Shown here piece after piece: positions 43,253-54,710 of a stretch of 64,000 bases of DNA (its first letter is position 1; each line of letters begins with the position of its first letter). The stretch comes from Curvularia sp. ZM96 (Eukaryota > Ascomycota > Dothideomycetes > Pleosporales > Pleosporaceae): contig JAJGBQ010000007.1 in assembly GCA_022457065.1 (NCBI GenBank), positions 124,001 through 188,000 on the forward strand, in the 5' to 3' direction. The notes beneath the pieces are model-generated. The model ran no database searches, was not told the DNA's origin, and saw only the letters and a list, made by a program, of their open reading frames with translations. A program made the position numbers and the translations under genes.

Positions 43253-45032
43253 AAGGTTGCACAATCAGGGCATTTATCCAGTCTGTGTATAGCCCACGGG
43301 CTCGTCCGTCACCTCACGAAGATACTATTTTGCGTATCGTGACGCCCGATGACCAAAAGTACATATGACCTAACATATTGGGAATTATCTTGGGCCTCCA
43401 AGCAGCAACTGCGATTTGGTTCGGTGGCGTAAGAAATGTTTCTCGTCTATCCACATTTCTGCATCAGTGCTGTTCTCTCTTTTTTTTCTTATTCGCAGAT
43501 ACCTATCCAGCGTAGCATGCAACTTATTACCCCAGATTGTTAGTCTTAGAAAGAATACAAATCGAGTCATGTCGTACGAAACAACTGTTTGACCCATTGC
43601 GCTACCATAGGCCTGTACCCCTGCCTGACTAGTCCCAGTATCAAGTTGCATATTAAAAATTCTGCAAAAGGCTTCTGTCACAAAGAAAAAGACATGCCAT
43701 GCGATTGGTCGATAACAACCCTGTTTTCGTGGGCATGGATGTAAGGGTCACTTGAGGAACACTACCGTTTCATTAGTCCAGCAACATCCCATTCCAGGCC
43801 CACTGGACCAGCCTAGGTCAGAAGAGAGACAGTCTTCTCTCACATCAAGAAAGTGAACAAGAGAAAGGGTAAGCCATATGAATAGTTGCACCTCAGTGAC
43901 TTTCGCTCAGGCGTGGCTACTCTGCGCATACAATAGAGCTAGACCTCTTGGCTTCGTCGTTGTTGTTTTTTCACTCCGTCTTCGGTTCTGCATGCATACA
44001 GCTACTAACAGACGCCTCAAAAACATTTATGACCAAGTTGGCTTTTCCCGAGATTTCTCCAGCCGGACTCCATACCGTTGCCGATTTTCGACGAAACCTT
44101 GTTTCAGTTGAGCTTATATTTAGCGCCGTTGGCCATGTGCTGTAGCTTATGCCTATCCCTTAGTTTCGTTAGTTACCAGCCTTCTAGAGCACAATCACAG
44201 TCATCGCTTTGAGTGCCTAAAATTGTTCTTTGTTACCTGGTAACGAGACGGGGGGTCCGGTCCTAGGTGTGTCCGCAACTCCAAGGCTCTCATCGACTTT
44301 TTTATGCCACTGTTATACCGGCACACCTCATGATCTTTTTGTTCAAAAGTGAGTGTACTGGTCAACACTAACGACTATTGTGGAATTCTGAGCGATCCGC
44401 CTCCGCAGCCGCTGATCCCCCCGGTGCGCGACGGTCCCTTGACTAGGCCAACCTTATGCCAGTCTTGACCAACGACTCCCCGTACAGTATGTGTGGTGGA
44501 ATTAAGCCTTGTGGGATCACCCGCAGTCTATATGTCAGCGCTGAGCAATCGCGCTATCTCAAGTCTTATACTTTTGATCGCTCATCCAGGCAAACGCAGA
44601 AACTTGTTCATTCGAAGGCGGGTAGAAGCGTCACAGGACTTACCCAGCTGTCGGGTTCGCCCGTGATTCTTGTGAAGTAGTTCCCGTGTCGGAGGCAAGG
44701 CCGCACGTTGTGTACCGTTTCCAAGTCTTCCGAGAAAAATCGGAAACTTCGCTCCCCCCTGAATATCTCAGGAATGAACCTGATCCGATAGGTCACTCAA
44801 ATGATATCAAAGACAATGTCACTATGATCTGCAATGTTGCAAACCCGCTTGAAAGTTCGAGAAGCTAGGAAAGAAGCGGCAAGGCAACGTTCCAATAGCT
44901 TTTTTTCGTTTAGGAGACGGTATGTTTTGAAACACAGCAGCCTCATGTGACATCACGTAAGGGAAATACAATAGTTTGGATGTTCGGCAAAGTGATCTTA
45001 AAAAGGTCGAAATGGTGAGTTCATTAAGCATA
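43253..45032. other. Intergenic, about 1.8 kb
   Basis: Short open frames here lack domains, signal peptides and convincing splice sites. I see no repeat or RNA gene. Confidence 0.45.
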
Positions 45033-45078
45033 TCAAGTCCTCAAAATTGCCAGCTGGCTTTTCGTCAAGTCTTCTCCA

Positions 45079-45390
45079 CTACAGCCATCTCCATTTTTCT
45101 TCAAGCTCATGGTCTAGGATGGTCGAATTAACAAGGAGCAGTCTGCCACCTACGCTAGCATGATACAACATTCTCGAAAGAAAAATATGTACGCAGCATT
45201 TCTGGACTTTTCTGTTGACTTCATCCTGACTGCAGACGATATTGCAGTTTGTGTCCTTTTTCGTGGATGAACAAAGCATCCTGTAGTTGACTGCTCCAGC
45301 AGCTCTGCATGTGTCACACGTCGTAGTAGAGGCAGCAGCAGCTCCTGTGGCGAGGGTGAGTGCAAGAGAGACGATGGAGAATAGCTTCAT
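45079..45390 (-). CDS. Small secreted cysteine-rich protein, family member 1
   Basis: Residues 1-20 (MKLFSIVSLALTLATGAAAA) are a signal peptide. The mature part has the framework C-x2-C-x11-C-x8-C-x3-C-x11-CC, and the protein at about 53.7-53.9 kb has the same spacing except for one loop. After the CC the unspliced frame runs 37 more codons to 45079. A spliced form is possible: donor GTACAT at 45192, acceptor CTAG ending at 45114, which would add 26 other residues with one more Cys and stop at 45033. I cannot choose between them. A TATA element lies about 92-99 bases upstream of the start codon. No named family is recognised; effector candidate. Confidence 0.65.
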   Translation of the reverse strand: MKLFSIVSLALTLATGAAAASTTTCDTCRAAGAVNYRMLCSSTKKDTNCNIVCSQDEVNRKVQKCCVHIFLSRMLYHASVGGRLLLVNSTILDHELEEKWRWL

Positions 45391-45928
45391 GATGGCAATA
45401 ATATTTCTGCTTCAAGGAGAAGTGGAGATGTCTAGTATAGAGAGAGGATGCCAGAGCAAAAGTAGTGCCCCACAGACTATATTTATATATGCAACAACTA
45501 TGCCAGCTCCCATGATTCAGGTAGATTGATCGCGCCGCGTGATACGAAGTAGACTCTCAACCATCAATGGCAGTCAAGGTTGTTCTGTGCATTCCACCTC
45601 GTGTCAGATTTTAGACTCCTCGATATGGATATGTCACTGTCGGTGGGGACTCGGTATTTCTTGTCTCAAATACAAGTACGAAGCGGATCAACGCTCAATT
45701 TGTAGATATTTGCTAGCATTTAGGTGACATCGTCTGAAGGTTCTTGAGGATTAAACTCATGTATGCAGCAAATAGGCTGTCTAGAAGCGAATTGATTATA
45801 GCTTACGGCGCTTCTCTCCTCACCGCTATTCCAATAGTTGAAGATGCGAAGTTTCGCATTAGGGTGCACATACCAGCTTTTACATGTCACTGCTATAGTA
45901 TTGTCTACTCTGATACACACAGCTGACA
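45391..45928. other. Intergenic between small secreted protein and GH106 genes
   Basis: Apart from the TATA element near its left end I see nothing in it. Confidence 0.45.
45481..45489 (-). promoter_or_regulatory. TATA box of small secreted protein gene 1
   Basis: TATATAAAT on the minus strand, 91-99 bases before the start codon. Confidence 0.45.
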
Positions 45929-48900
45929 TCAGGTAACAACTATCTTCTCGCCCCAAGTAATATTGACACCGCCTACGAGTCCGTACTCCATAAATGGTAG
46001 TGTAGCATATGAAGGTTGCAACTCGCCAGCGACCTGTCCCACAACCCATGTCGAGTTTGCTTCTGCCTTGATACGGTTGAATAGAGTTGTCGTGATCTCA
46101 ATGCGCAATCGATGTGTCGTGCCTGGTACCAATCCATCGAGCTGTGTGACGGGCTTGACCGGGTCTACTGGCGGCTGCAAAATTTCATCGATATATACAC
46201 GCGCTGTATTCTGAATGAGCGGTAACTTCAAAACACCGAATAGACGATCGCCATTGCTTGAGTTTGAAGGTGTAGCCGGTACTGTGAACTCTGTTGTATA
46301 GTGTCCTATGCCCGACACCTTTTCAAGCGAAGAACCGTCGATTGGCGAGACTAGTCGGTTCCAAGGCACAAGTGTAGTATTGATAAATTGGTGATTGGTG
46401 ATCTCTGTTTCAATGAGAAGAGGGTCGTCTGCCGAGTGCCAGTCCTCGATCACAAGATTCCAATTCGTGAGGTCCAAGGTGCCTGTCAGCCTAGGTTGGA
46501 GGCGATGAATTTCTCCCGTACAGGATGTTATCACGGTAGGACCCGTAACGAGAGCAAGAATTGAGTTATTGGATGCTTCTAGCGACACCAAAGAGTCGGA
46601 AGAGGAAGTGTAGCTGTATTGAGATCCGAAATCATTGTGGTGAAGAGCTATGATAGCAGTCTCATTGGAGTGGAGTTCAATCAAGAAGCTGATCGTAGAG
46701 TTGCTTGCGAAATGTTGAAGCAGCGGTTTTTGAGCTCCAGTCCAAGCATTGTATGAGTACGGTGTGACGCTAGATGCACTGATCGTGGCGCTACATCTTG
46801 CGGAGCCTGATTGGTCGTTGAAGAGGTAGACATAGTCGATATCGTCTGCCGAGCGATAGACCGAAAGAATTGGACGTGTGGAGCAGTCCAAGGAGACACG
46901 GGGCTTAATTCCGATCTTGGACAGTAGCGCTGGTAGCTCTTCAATACTCCCAACCTGGTGAACACCTTTGGTAGCAAGCAGTTTTGATATCGCCGAGGTA
47001 AGTGCATTTTGGGGTGAAGAGAGAACTGGGTACGTCTGACTTGGTAAGAGTCCAATGAAGATGATTGGCAGACCAAGTGCTGCTTTTTCGGCGACAGCAT
47101 CTATTGCCTCAATGGTAACCACGGTTTGTTCGTTGAAGATGAGAGCTTTGTACTCTGGGATACCAAGCTTACTTTCTTCCACGAATGCGTCCTTGGACAC
47201 GATGTTGTCCGGGCCAACGTAGTCGTACGTGAAGCCTATCATCGTCAGTCGCGTAACTAAACCTATGGGGTCTGCCTACCAAGCCTTTCGAGATTGGTGG
47301 AGTTATACTGGATCGTTGGTGACCATGGAGAAGCGAACAGATAGAACGCAAGGTCCACCTTTGGACTGCCTTGTTGTAAAATCCACTGGTTCCTCCCTAC
47401 ATAATCCAACACATCCTTCATATGTGACCACGCGGGCTGCACCCTGTTCCACATGTCCGTGAATTGGTAAAAGAATGTGGTGTATCCTGGCCAAGTTGTG
47501 TTCTGATAAGGGCCCGAGAACGGATACCCATGAAGTACGTGCATCGTGAAGCCTGCTGCGAGAGATCTCTTCACTTGTTGCAGAACATCTGGGATCTGAA
47601 GGCTATAAGGTGGAACACGCACAGCACCAAGCTCGGATGAGATTACGCTTTTGTTCGCTAGATGTGCTGCACCTGCAAACTGACGGTATGCATCTGGCAG
47701 TTGAGAAAATCCTAGTGACTCGCCTTCGGGGGCATCGAGTAGCGGAATGTCACTTAACTACGATTCAAATCAGCAAGGCTTGTAGATTCAATTGCAATGG
47801 CGCTTACCATTTGCAGTGGCAAGTTATATGCCGGCTGTGTTGAGTACTTTGCACCAACTGAATGCGCCCAACTTTCGAAGTGTGATAGATAATCCTGGTA
47901 TCCATCATTCAATATATCGCGATAATCGAGTTGGTAGGCATTCTTGTCTCCAATGGAATCATTGCTAAAGCCATAGACCTCGTCATACATTGGGAGCAGA
48001 CCTCCCCAAGTGTTGGAAGGATTGAATAGCAGCGGGAGATAGGGCGTCAATTCGTAGCCGTGTGTTTTATTGAAACGATTCAATAGTCCAGGTGACCAAT
48101 AAAGAGATGCGAGAATTTCCATGCTATCCTCCCATGCTGCATGAAAGCTCGAGTCAGCGTTTGATCAACTAAGCACTAAGAAGGGTACTGCACCGTATCC
48201 GCTCACTGCACGTAGAAGCCTGGCCACTGTTTTATCCGACACGATGTACTCATCCCAGAAATCAGTTACTTTTGTCGCACCCGTCGCGCTAAAATGATCC
48301 ACGATCCACGATCCGTTCCCCATCCAAGTTGTCGCATTTGCTCCGCCGTCACACGATCGTTGGTTAGTATATGACTCCCAGAAAGTGAATATCTTCCAAG
48401 TTTTCGCGCGATCAGGTGGAGTCCATTGCAAGGACCACCCCTCGGTCACAAAAGGGGTCAAGTCAATGTATGAGCTTTGGTTGAGGACGACGGGTTTTGA
48501 TCCTGTTGACATATCAGGTGTGCCCACTGACAAAACTTGATAAGCAATCACAGCTGTGAGATTAGGTGTCCCAAATTGCTCAAGAGGATGCATGAAGCCG
48601 AGACCGCCTAGTATGATTTCTGGAGGCTGACGAGCCTGAGGCACAGGTGCTGAAAAACTGCTATTGGGCATTATAGTTGTGTTCCCCAACAGCAATTGGA
48701 CCGCTAGTCCTGAGGAGCTGACTTCAGCTGGGACACCTTGCGCTTGGTTGGCACCCAACGCAAAGTCCATAGTGATATTGTTCTTTTCGGCTGCTTGTAG
48801 AGCATCTCTGAACAACGAAACAAATGGAGGGGTCCCGAAACCATATTCAGCCCAGTCTGGTAGACCAGGCGCTTGGCCCATGCCATACAGGTAAAATGGT

Positions 48901-49163
48901 AAAAACTCCAGACCACCAGCTCCAGCGGCCTTCGCTTGTTGGAAGTCATCAGCAACGATCGCAGGAGATACGCTTGCGTCTGGTAACCTTCTCACTGTGA
49001 GACTATATAACGGCCATGATGGTTGAAGAGCCTACCAATAGCGGAATTTTGGGCGATACTCGGGTGCTGGATTTTCGAAATCTATATTGAAGGTAGGTGC
49101 GGGATGGGCAATGCTCAGTGCAAGTAAGCTCGTAAGCAAAGTGGGAGATGTGCCGAACACCAT
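45929..49163 (-). CDS. Secreted GH106-type alpha-L-rhamnosidase
   Basis: Five exons (49036-49163, 48194-48987, 47808-48136, 47280-47757, 45929-47235) give 1,011 residues; introns are 44-57 bp. Signal peptide: MVFGTSPTLLTSLLALSIAHPAP. The N-terminus has the GH106 signature EYRPKFRYWLPDASVSP and AKAAGAGGLEFLPFYLYG; the middle has DFWDEYIVSD, HVLHGYPFSG and WSHMKDVLDYVGRNQW; the C-terminal half is beta-rich with many Asn-X-Ser/Thr glycosylation sites. The enzyme should remove terminal rhamnose from plant polysaccharides such as rhamnogalacturonan, or from glycosides. Its length matches the family. Family assignment is by recalled signature; exact linkage is unknown. Confidence 0.85.
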
Positions 49164-50060
49164 CTTCTAAGGAGAATTGGAGAGCACGCAAAGAATTTTG
49201 TTCGAGACTTAGTACATCCTTTTATATCTATGTACTTAAGTAAACACTATACATGGCTGGTGCTAGGACGGCCCATAGTTGTTCATGACTATTGAAGTTC
49301 TGAAGTTCTGGGTAGGTGGACTCCGTACTAATGGCCAATCAAGAGCCTGCCAACGTCATTATACAGGGCTACTCCAGAGTCAGGAGCCAGTCACCAACAA
49401 AGATTACGATCCTTATAGAGGGAACGGTACATACTAAAGTAGTTTGAGGGGTATCTGGAGACACTAGTAGAATCGTGGGGCGAAAGAGACGAATACGCGT
49501 ATTACATAATACGAGAATACGTGTGACATGACTAGGTAATGATCCTCGGTATCTTTTCCCACGAAACTCCGAGCCTAAAACAAATCTTACTTCTTTTTTA
49601 TGCAGGTTTGCTAGAGCCGGTAATCGCCCATGATACCCGGAGGTGAATTTGCTTGATAATATACGCCTGGATTGGTCTAGGGATCAGCTGGGAGAAAAAA
49701 AAGGTTGTCCTGTAGCACCATAGTGTCAATACGCAGAACAAAGATACAAGAGGGCATCCATCGGGGCCAGTGGGCTTTAGATCAGAAAATCGTACCTCGA
49801 TGAGGCTGGAGGACCAGTGGAGCTCTCAACACGCCCGGTTTAGCTAAAGGAATTCCTCACGTTTCATGTGTTATACATCGGTTCTCGGCGCTCTTTGAGA
49901 TCGTTGCCCAGTAAAAGCACTCCAGCACATTGTCCGGGGTGACGTGATTAAGTATCGCTAACTTACATCAGAAGAAGCGTTACCACCCCAACTCTCCAGC
50001 CCCCCTAGCTCGTAATTGGTGTTTGACTTCGTATTTTGCCCGAGCTACTCCATCTAGGAC
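49164..50060. other. Intergenic upstream of GH106 gene
   Basis: It contains AATACGCGTATT (49492-49503), a perfect 12-bp palindrome, with two more AATACG copies just downstream. No gene is seen. Confidence 0.5.
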
Positions 50061-51630
50061 TCAAACAAGAGATTGTTCTGCAGGTACATTCTGTAGAATT
50101 CGTTCGCCGAGTTTTGTGAAAAGTAAAAAGCATCCCACCGCCACCACTGGGACCGCAATAACCCAATACACCCAGAAGTGACTTGCACCAGCCGAGAAGT
50201 CACCACCCATGGAGAATATGGCCGCCACAAAGGAGAGGGGAATGAAGAGCGTTGCTATAGACGTCAAATATCCCACTTGTTGGGCCTGTTTGTTCGCGGT
50301 AATGCTTTCTCGGACCGACGCGGCTTGCATATAGGCTTGTAAAATGATGTCTAGTCTCGTCTTAAAGGTTTGGACGGCCTTTTGCAAGCTCATCCACGCC
50401 TCTGCTTCCCATGTCTCTGTGGTTTGTATCTTGGAAATCCCCAGAGCATCCATGCTGCGGTCAAGTTCCCAATCAATCGATTCCAGCGCCGACTTTGCAC
50501 GTACCAGGCGACCGAAATCTCGTGGATGCCAGGGCCGCATCCAGGACTCTCTAAACAGATCTTCGGCGCTAGTTTCGGTCGCTGTGTTTCCAATGCTCAT
50601 TTGATATTGTTCTTGAATAATCTGGGCTTCCACAATGCGTAGCCTAGCTGTCCATGCTGATAAAACTATTCCTATGCAAATATCTATGCAACTGTTCGGA
50701 TCTACCGTTACTTGGCGTTCCGCCAGGGGATACAGCAGAAGGATATCCTCGAACATAGACTTCATGCCAGGCGATTGTTCAGCGTTCTTCCAGTCTGTCG
50801 ATTTTGAACCTAGAACTGCGGCGGAGGTGCAAGAAGGGTACCAAGAACCCCGCTGATTCAGGCCTTCCATAACCGAATCAACGAGTTTGATGGAGTTGTC
50901 GCGGTCAACCTCTCGGGGAGTAGGGGAATCCTTCAACCTTACGAATTTGCCGAGAGGTGGGTCAACAAGAAGGATGGCTGGTAACTCTATTTAGCCGGAT
51001 AGATGCTGCGGCACGGAGAAGATCGAGTAACTCACCATCCCAGGACCCTCCGTTGCACATGCTCCAGAAAGAAAGCCGTTCAAAGCTCGTTAGTGGACCA
51101 TCCAAATCCCCAAATATCGTCACGCGGGAGAGACCACGAGGAATACTCGATTCCGTGTAGTAGAAAGGATTATCTCCATCCAGTGCTTTGATTCTTGCCC
51201 GATGAAGTTTGGGGAACCTAAGAATGAAACGCTTCTGGCTGTCGTAGTGGCGTGGAGTCCGGTTCAGTAGATTCCCAATAAAGCTTCCAGGACTAGCCCA
51301 GTGAGATGCAAAGAAAGCAGGAGGAACTTTCAGTTTCGCTCCCAAGACTTGTATAAAATTTCTTGGCAGTCCTTCGAGCACAAAAATTCGCCGAAGTACG
51401 ACACCGTTTGGGTGAGGCTCGTTGAGGTAGCGTCTAAGAGCCCTGGATGTTGCGAGCTTCCGCACAGAGGGCCTAGAATTGTCCTGGAATTGGATTACGG
51501 CCGCTTTTCCCTCTTCTCCTGTGGACCATTCTTGGCCAGACAAATGTTTGACGAATTCCGGATACTGCTGCTGCTGGGTGGACTCAAGTAGCGACCAATA
51601 GTGGCACTCTTCTGGCGGATCAGACATCAT
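50061..51630 (-). CDS. CorA-like membrane protein, fungal divergent group
   Basis: Two exons (51036-51630, 50061-50977) give 503 residues; the 58-bp intron restores WDAILLVDPPLG. The N-terminal part (PPAFFASHWASPGSFIGN, RFILRFPKLHRA) and the middle helices are as in fungal CorA-like proteins. Two C-terminal membrane segments are present: VGYLTSIATLFIPLSFVAAIFSM and FWVYWVIAVPVVAVGCFLLF. The loop between them reads SMGGDF where true Mg2+ channels have GMN, so ion transport is doubtful. Long N-terminal soluble domains in this group have no firm function. An upstream exon is possible, but the first ATG after the last in-frame stop is used. Confidence 0.82.
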
Positions 51631-52285
51631 GAATCCGTAGGTCCGACGTCTTCTTGGATGTTGTTACAAATCAGCCGCCCTTCGTTTGCTGCACAAACAC
51701 AAAATAGCCTGAAATTACCAGAGAAACCTAGCACATCCGACAGCTCGGTTGATGGAAGTGTTGATCAAGTTGAAGTACAGTACTCCGTTTTAGCTTGTGA
51801 CGCTGCGAGTGACGTGCCCACAAACTTAATAAGCTTTGCAGGCTATAACCTCAAACGCCCAGAGGTGTACCCATCACTCCCGGATAGAACGAAGCGCATG
51901 TAGGGTGGCTGGGGCGAGTAAGCACTTACGAACACGTAATTATCGATGATTGGCGGGTGCTGCAGGTCATTGGCCGCTTGACCGGTCGAGAGGAGCTGAA
52001 AGAACGCCACTAACTCAAACTTAGAGTCCTCCTGATCTTGAGGAGACACATGTGGGCAGACACTCAAATTCGGTTCTTATCACGACTCTGTCGACCACAG
52101 CTTGTGACAGCCCTGTTACCCTTAAAACTTTGCATGCCACATTGTTGCTCTCTTCCTACGAGAAAGGATATCGACATAACTGTCGAGTCCTCTTTTGCCC
52201 CTTCATACACACACCCAAAAAGCATTCAGTAATTTCGTCGTCTCGTCAACCTTCATTTGAGTATACAAGCCGCCTCATAAAAGCC
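51631..52285. other. Divergent intergenic region
   Basis: It separates the CorA-like and HeLo-like genes. I see no supported gene. An open frame continuing upstream of the HeLo-like start (to 52052) has no domain. Confidence 0.45.
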
Positions 52286-53008
52286 ATGGACAGTGCTGGC
52301 GGAAGACCAGAACACGAAATCATGAAACCGTTCGGGATAGATTTCAGCGAGGAAGATATTGTGGACTTGTTCACCACCTGCATTTTTTGCCTCAATCACA
52401 CCATTGACAAAGCACCAAACGCTACAGAGGCGCTGAAACTCAGCGTGATTAGACTTCGACTCACCCGATGGGGCGAAGCGGTAAAGATCTCCGAAAAACC
52501 CTCACTTCATCAATACGATCCCATCCCGGACGATGTTTGCATGACAAGGCAGACTCTTGTCGATATCATTACCTTGTTTGACGTCGAAAATTCAAACACA
52601 AATGCAACTGTCATGCATCGGAACGATACGGATAAAGAGACACGGCTGCTGCAGAATTCGCTCAGAGCCATCGCTTCTGAGAGGCGTCTAGGAGGCAACA
52701 GTCTTCTTGGGTCTCAATGCTTGGGACTTTGCCGGTGGTCCGAGGAGCAATATAAGTGTGCATCAACGTTAATCTTTCGTCTCGAAAATCTCTTCGGTTC
52801 CGAACACCTACGAGAGCTGTGCGCAATCGAACGACTACGGATCACAGGATGCGTTATCGAGCGTCTAAGGACCATTGTGAAAGGTTTAGATCCCTGGATG
52901 TCTGATGGTATCGCCGTCATATGCGACTACAATAATTTTCAAATCTACCAAGCTGTCGGGCACAACTGCATGAACGGGGTTGACTTGATCAAATTTAGCA
53001 AGGACTAG
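52286..53008 (+). CDS. HeLo-like domain protein (possible cell-death/incompatibility family)
   Basis: Single exon, 240 residues from MDSAGG. The segment DIVDLFTTCIFCLNHTID followed by ALKLSVIRLRLTRWGEAVKI resembles the start of fungal HeLo (prion-inhibition and propagation) domains, where a Phe-x2-Cys helix is followed by LRLxRWGEA. The middle has LVDIITLFDVEN and further amphipathic helices to about residue 205. The last 25 residues (DYNNFQIYQAVGHNCMNG then VDLIKFSKD) are polar and Asn/Gln-containing, where HET-S-type proteins carry a short amyloid signal; the resemblance is weak. No NLR gene is next to it in this window. It might instead be a SesA-like or unknown helical protein. Confidence 0.5.
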   Translation: MDSAGGRPEHEIMKPFGIDFSEEDIVDLFTTCIFCLNHTIDKAPNATEALKLSVIRLRLTRWGEAVKISEKPSLHQYDPIPDDVCMTRQTLVDIITLFDVENSNTNATVMHRNDTDKETRLLQNSLRAIASERRLGGNSLLGSQCLGLCRWSEEQYKCASTLIFRLENLFGSEHLRELCAIERLRITGCVIERLRTIVKGLDPWMSDGIAVICDYNNFQIYQAVGHNCMNGVDLIKFSKD

Positions 53009-53648
53009 AATTCTTCAACTAGGCAGAAATTCGGACACCGGCTGAGATTTTGCTGGCGTCGAAAGCAACGAAAGATTACCACTTTTTCGGTATGCCGCCC
53101 GATGCCATCCTCGGACCAGTGAGCAGCAGGATTGAAAGTGTAAGGAAGCAGCCGTGGTAACGGAACGACGTTCCCCACAGGAGGTTGTTATGTACACCGG
53201 CGTTCGCGCGTACGGATTATAAGATGCAGCGTAGGACGTTGGAGCGGGTGCTCGTCTAAGGACTTTAAACTAAATCATGCCCAAGAGTTTGTCAAACCCC
53301 AGAACACATACCAAGTCATACAGCAGACCAGAATCACGTTACCTTTAGCGCTTTGAAGAAACGAAAGCTCCATTGGTACTTCTAGGTCAATGCACAAACA
53401 AAACATCACGTTTTGATGATTTGCTGAATTCTTATTCTTTGGAATATTCACACAACTGAATGATTTGCAACGTATGCAGAAATGTATGCGAGAACGAGTA
53501 CAAGATTGGTATAAGATGATTAAAAACATATTTGAACCTATCCAGCCTCAACAATAAGGACTAAATGCTGCTTTCCAGGGTAGTAGCGGTAGATTTGGGC
53601 AGTACTATATCGCTTTCCAGATTGGTTCGTCAAGGAGCTATCATGTGT
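53009..53648. other. Intergenic, no supported gene
   Basis: It lies between the HeLo-like gene and the second small secreted protein gene. I see nothing in it. Confidence 0.45.
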
Positions 53649-53904
53649 TTAGCAGCTCTGTTGGTGTTAATGTTAGCGCTCTACACCAATCACCAGTATG
53701 TTAGATACGTACGCAGCATGCTTGAACCTCAGCTTGAACATCCCTTATGTAGCACTGGGCGCGGCAGCTTCTGGGCCTCCCGTTGCATCGACCCGTGGCT
53801 ACAACGGTTCCAACTTGCGTACACGGGGCACATAGCTGAGCAGCAGTGACAGTTTCTGTCATCAGTGCGAGCGCCATAACAATCGTAGCAAATGATGCCT
53901 TCAT
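53649..53904 (-). CDS. Small secreted cysteine-rich protein, family member 2
   Basis: Signal peptide: MKASFATIVMALALMTETVTA. The mature part has C-x2-C-x11-C-x6-C-x3-C-x11-CC, the same framework as the gene at 45.1-45.4 kb. Exon 1 is 53713-53904. A 55-bp intron (53658-53712) has donor GTACGT, a GCTAAC branch point 18 bases before its end and ACAG at the 3' side; splicing adds Ser-Cys and a stop, giving 66 residues and eight cysteines. Unspliced, the frame ends after CCVRI at 53701 (67 residues, seven cysteines). The spliced form is preferred because the cysteine count becomes even. TATAAAG lies about 83 bases upstream. Effector candidate of unknown family. Confidence 0.68.
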
Positions 53905-53986
53905 GATGGAGAAGAGGGACTAGTGGTGACTTAGATCTGTGATTGGCGATTGTCCGTGAAGATGTTTCAGGAGGCGAAAAAGTGGA

Positions 53987-53993
53987 CTTTATA
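53987..53993 (-). promoter_or_regulatory. TATA box of small secreted protein gene 2
   Basis: TATAAAG on the minus strand, 83-89 bases before the start codon. Confidence 0.45.
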
Positions 53994-54420
53994 GTGAGAA
54001 ACACAGAAGTAATTATGCTCGGCTTATTTTCTATCCAAAATCAGGGTGAATAGTAATAGCTCAACCCCAGGTTTACGCCAGCCGTTTTTATGAGGTGCTC
54101 GTGTAGAGAAATTAAAGCGATGGACAATTCGCCGAAGAGGTATGTCAAGGCAGGGCCACTAGGTTCCTAGGAATACTTTGTGAAAGGATAGGGCCATCTC
54201 TGCGGAACAAGACCAAAGATACTTTCCTGGCTTACGTACTTTCGTTTAAGCAGATTAAATCTGAGTAAGAAATGGCGATCAGCGCCTCCTTAGGAGTATC
54301 TCCGTGTTTTGCACGCAAAGTAGCCAAACAGTCTTATAGTCAAAATTCTCATCTGAACTTTCAACTGCAAACTTCATAAACTCACATGTGATTTATGCAG
54401 TACGGAGTAGTGCCATTAGG

Positions 54421-54553
54421 AATGTGCTCGGCTGTCCCTGGGAGAAACCTCCGCTGTCCTCGGGACAGGAATATATTAATCTAGAGGACTGCTGTACATG
54501 ATATAAGCAAGAGCGTCTATTTTAGGTAAATCCCAAGGACAGCTGAGCATATT
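54421..54553. repeat. 133-bp element with terminal inverted repeats (MITE-like)
   Basis: The outer 30 bases of the two arms (from 54421 rightward, from 54553 leftward) are identical at 24 positions when one is reverse-complemented; both read through GCTGTCC and TGGGA. Three of the six differences are G/A or C/T transitions, as RIP would leave. An inner hairpin CTGTCC-TCG-GGACAG lies at 54454-54468. No clear target duplication is visible and no coding capacity exists, so its class is uncertain. Confidence 0.5.
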
Positions 54554-54710
54554 GTTCACGCACGAAAAAAGGAGCAACCTCACCCTCTGCTACGGAAATA
54601 GCTTAACTCCGTGTTACGTCACCAATGCACCTACGAACGACTTCTAGAGCGCATTGCAACAATTCCATTCATTACTTTCTACTTGTGAGAGACTCATAGC
54701 CCTGAAAAAA

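Larger units (their letters stand above)
53905..54710. other. Intergenic with a MITE-like inverted repeat
   Basis: Holds the promoter of small secreted protein gene 2, the inverted-repeat element listed next and the SDR promoter. No gene is seen. Confidence 0.5.
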
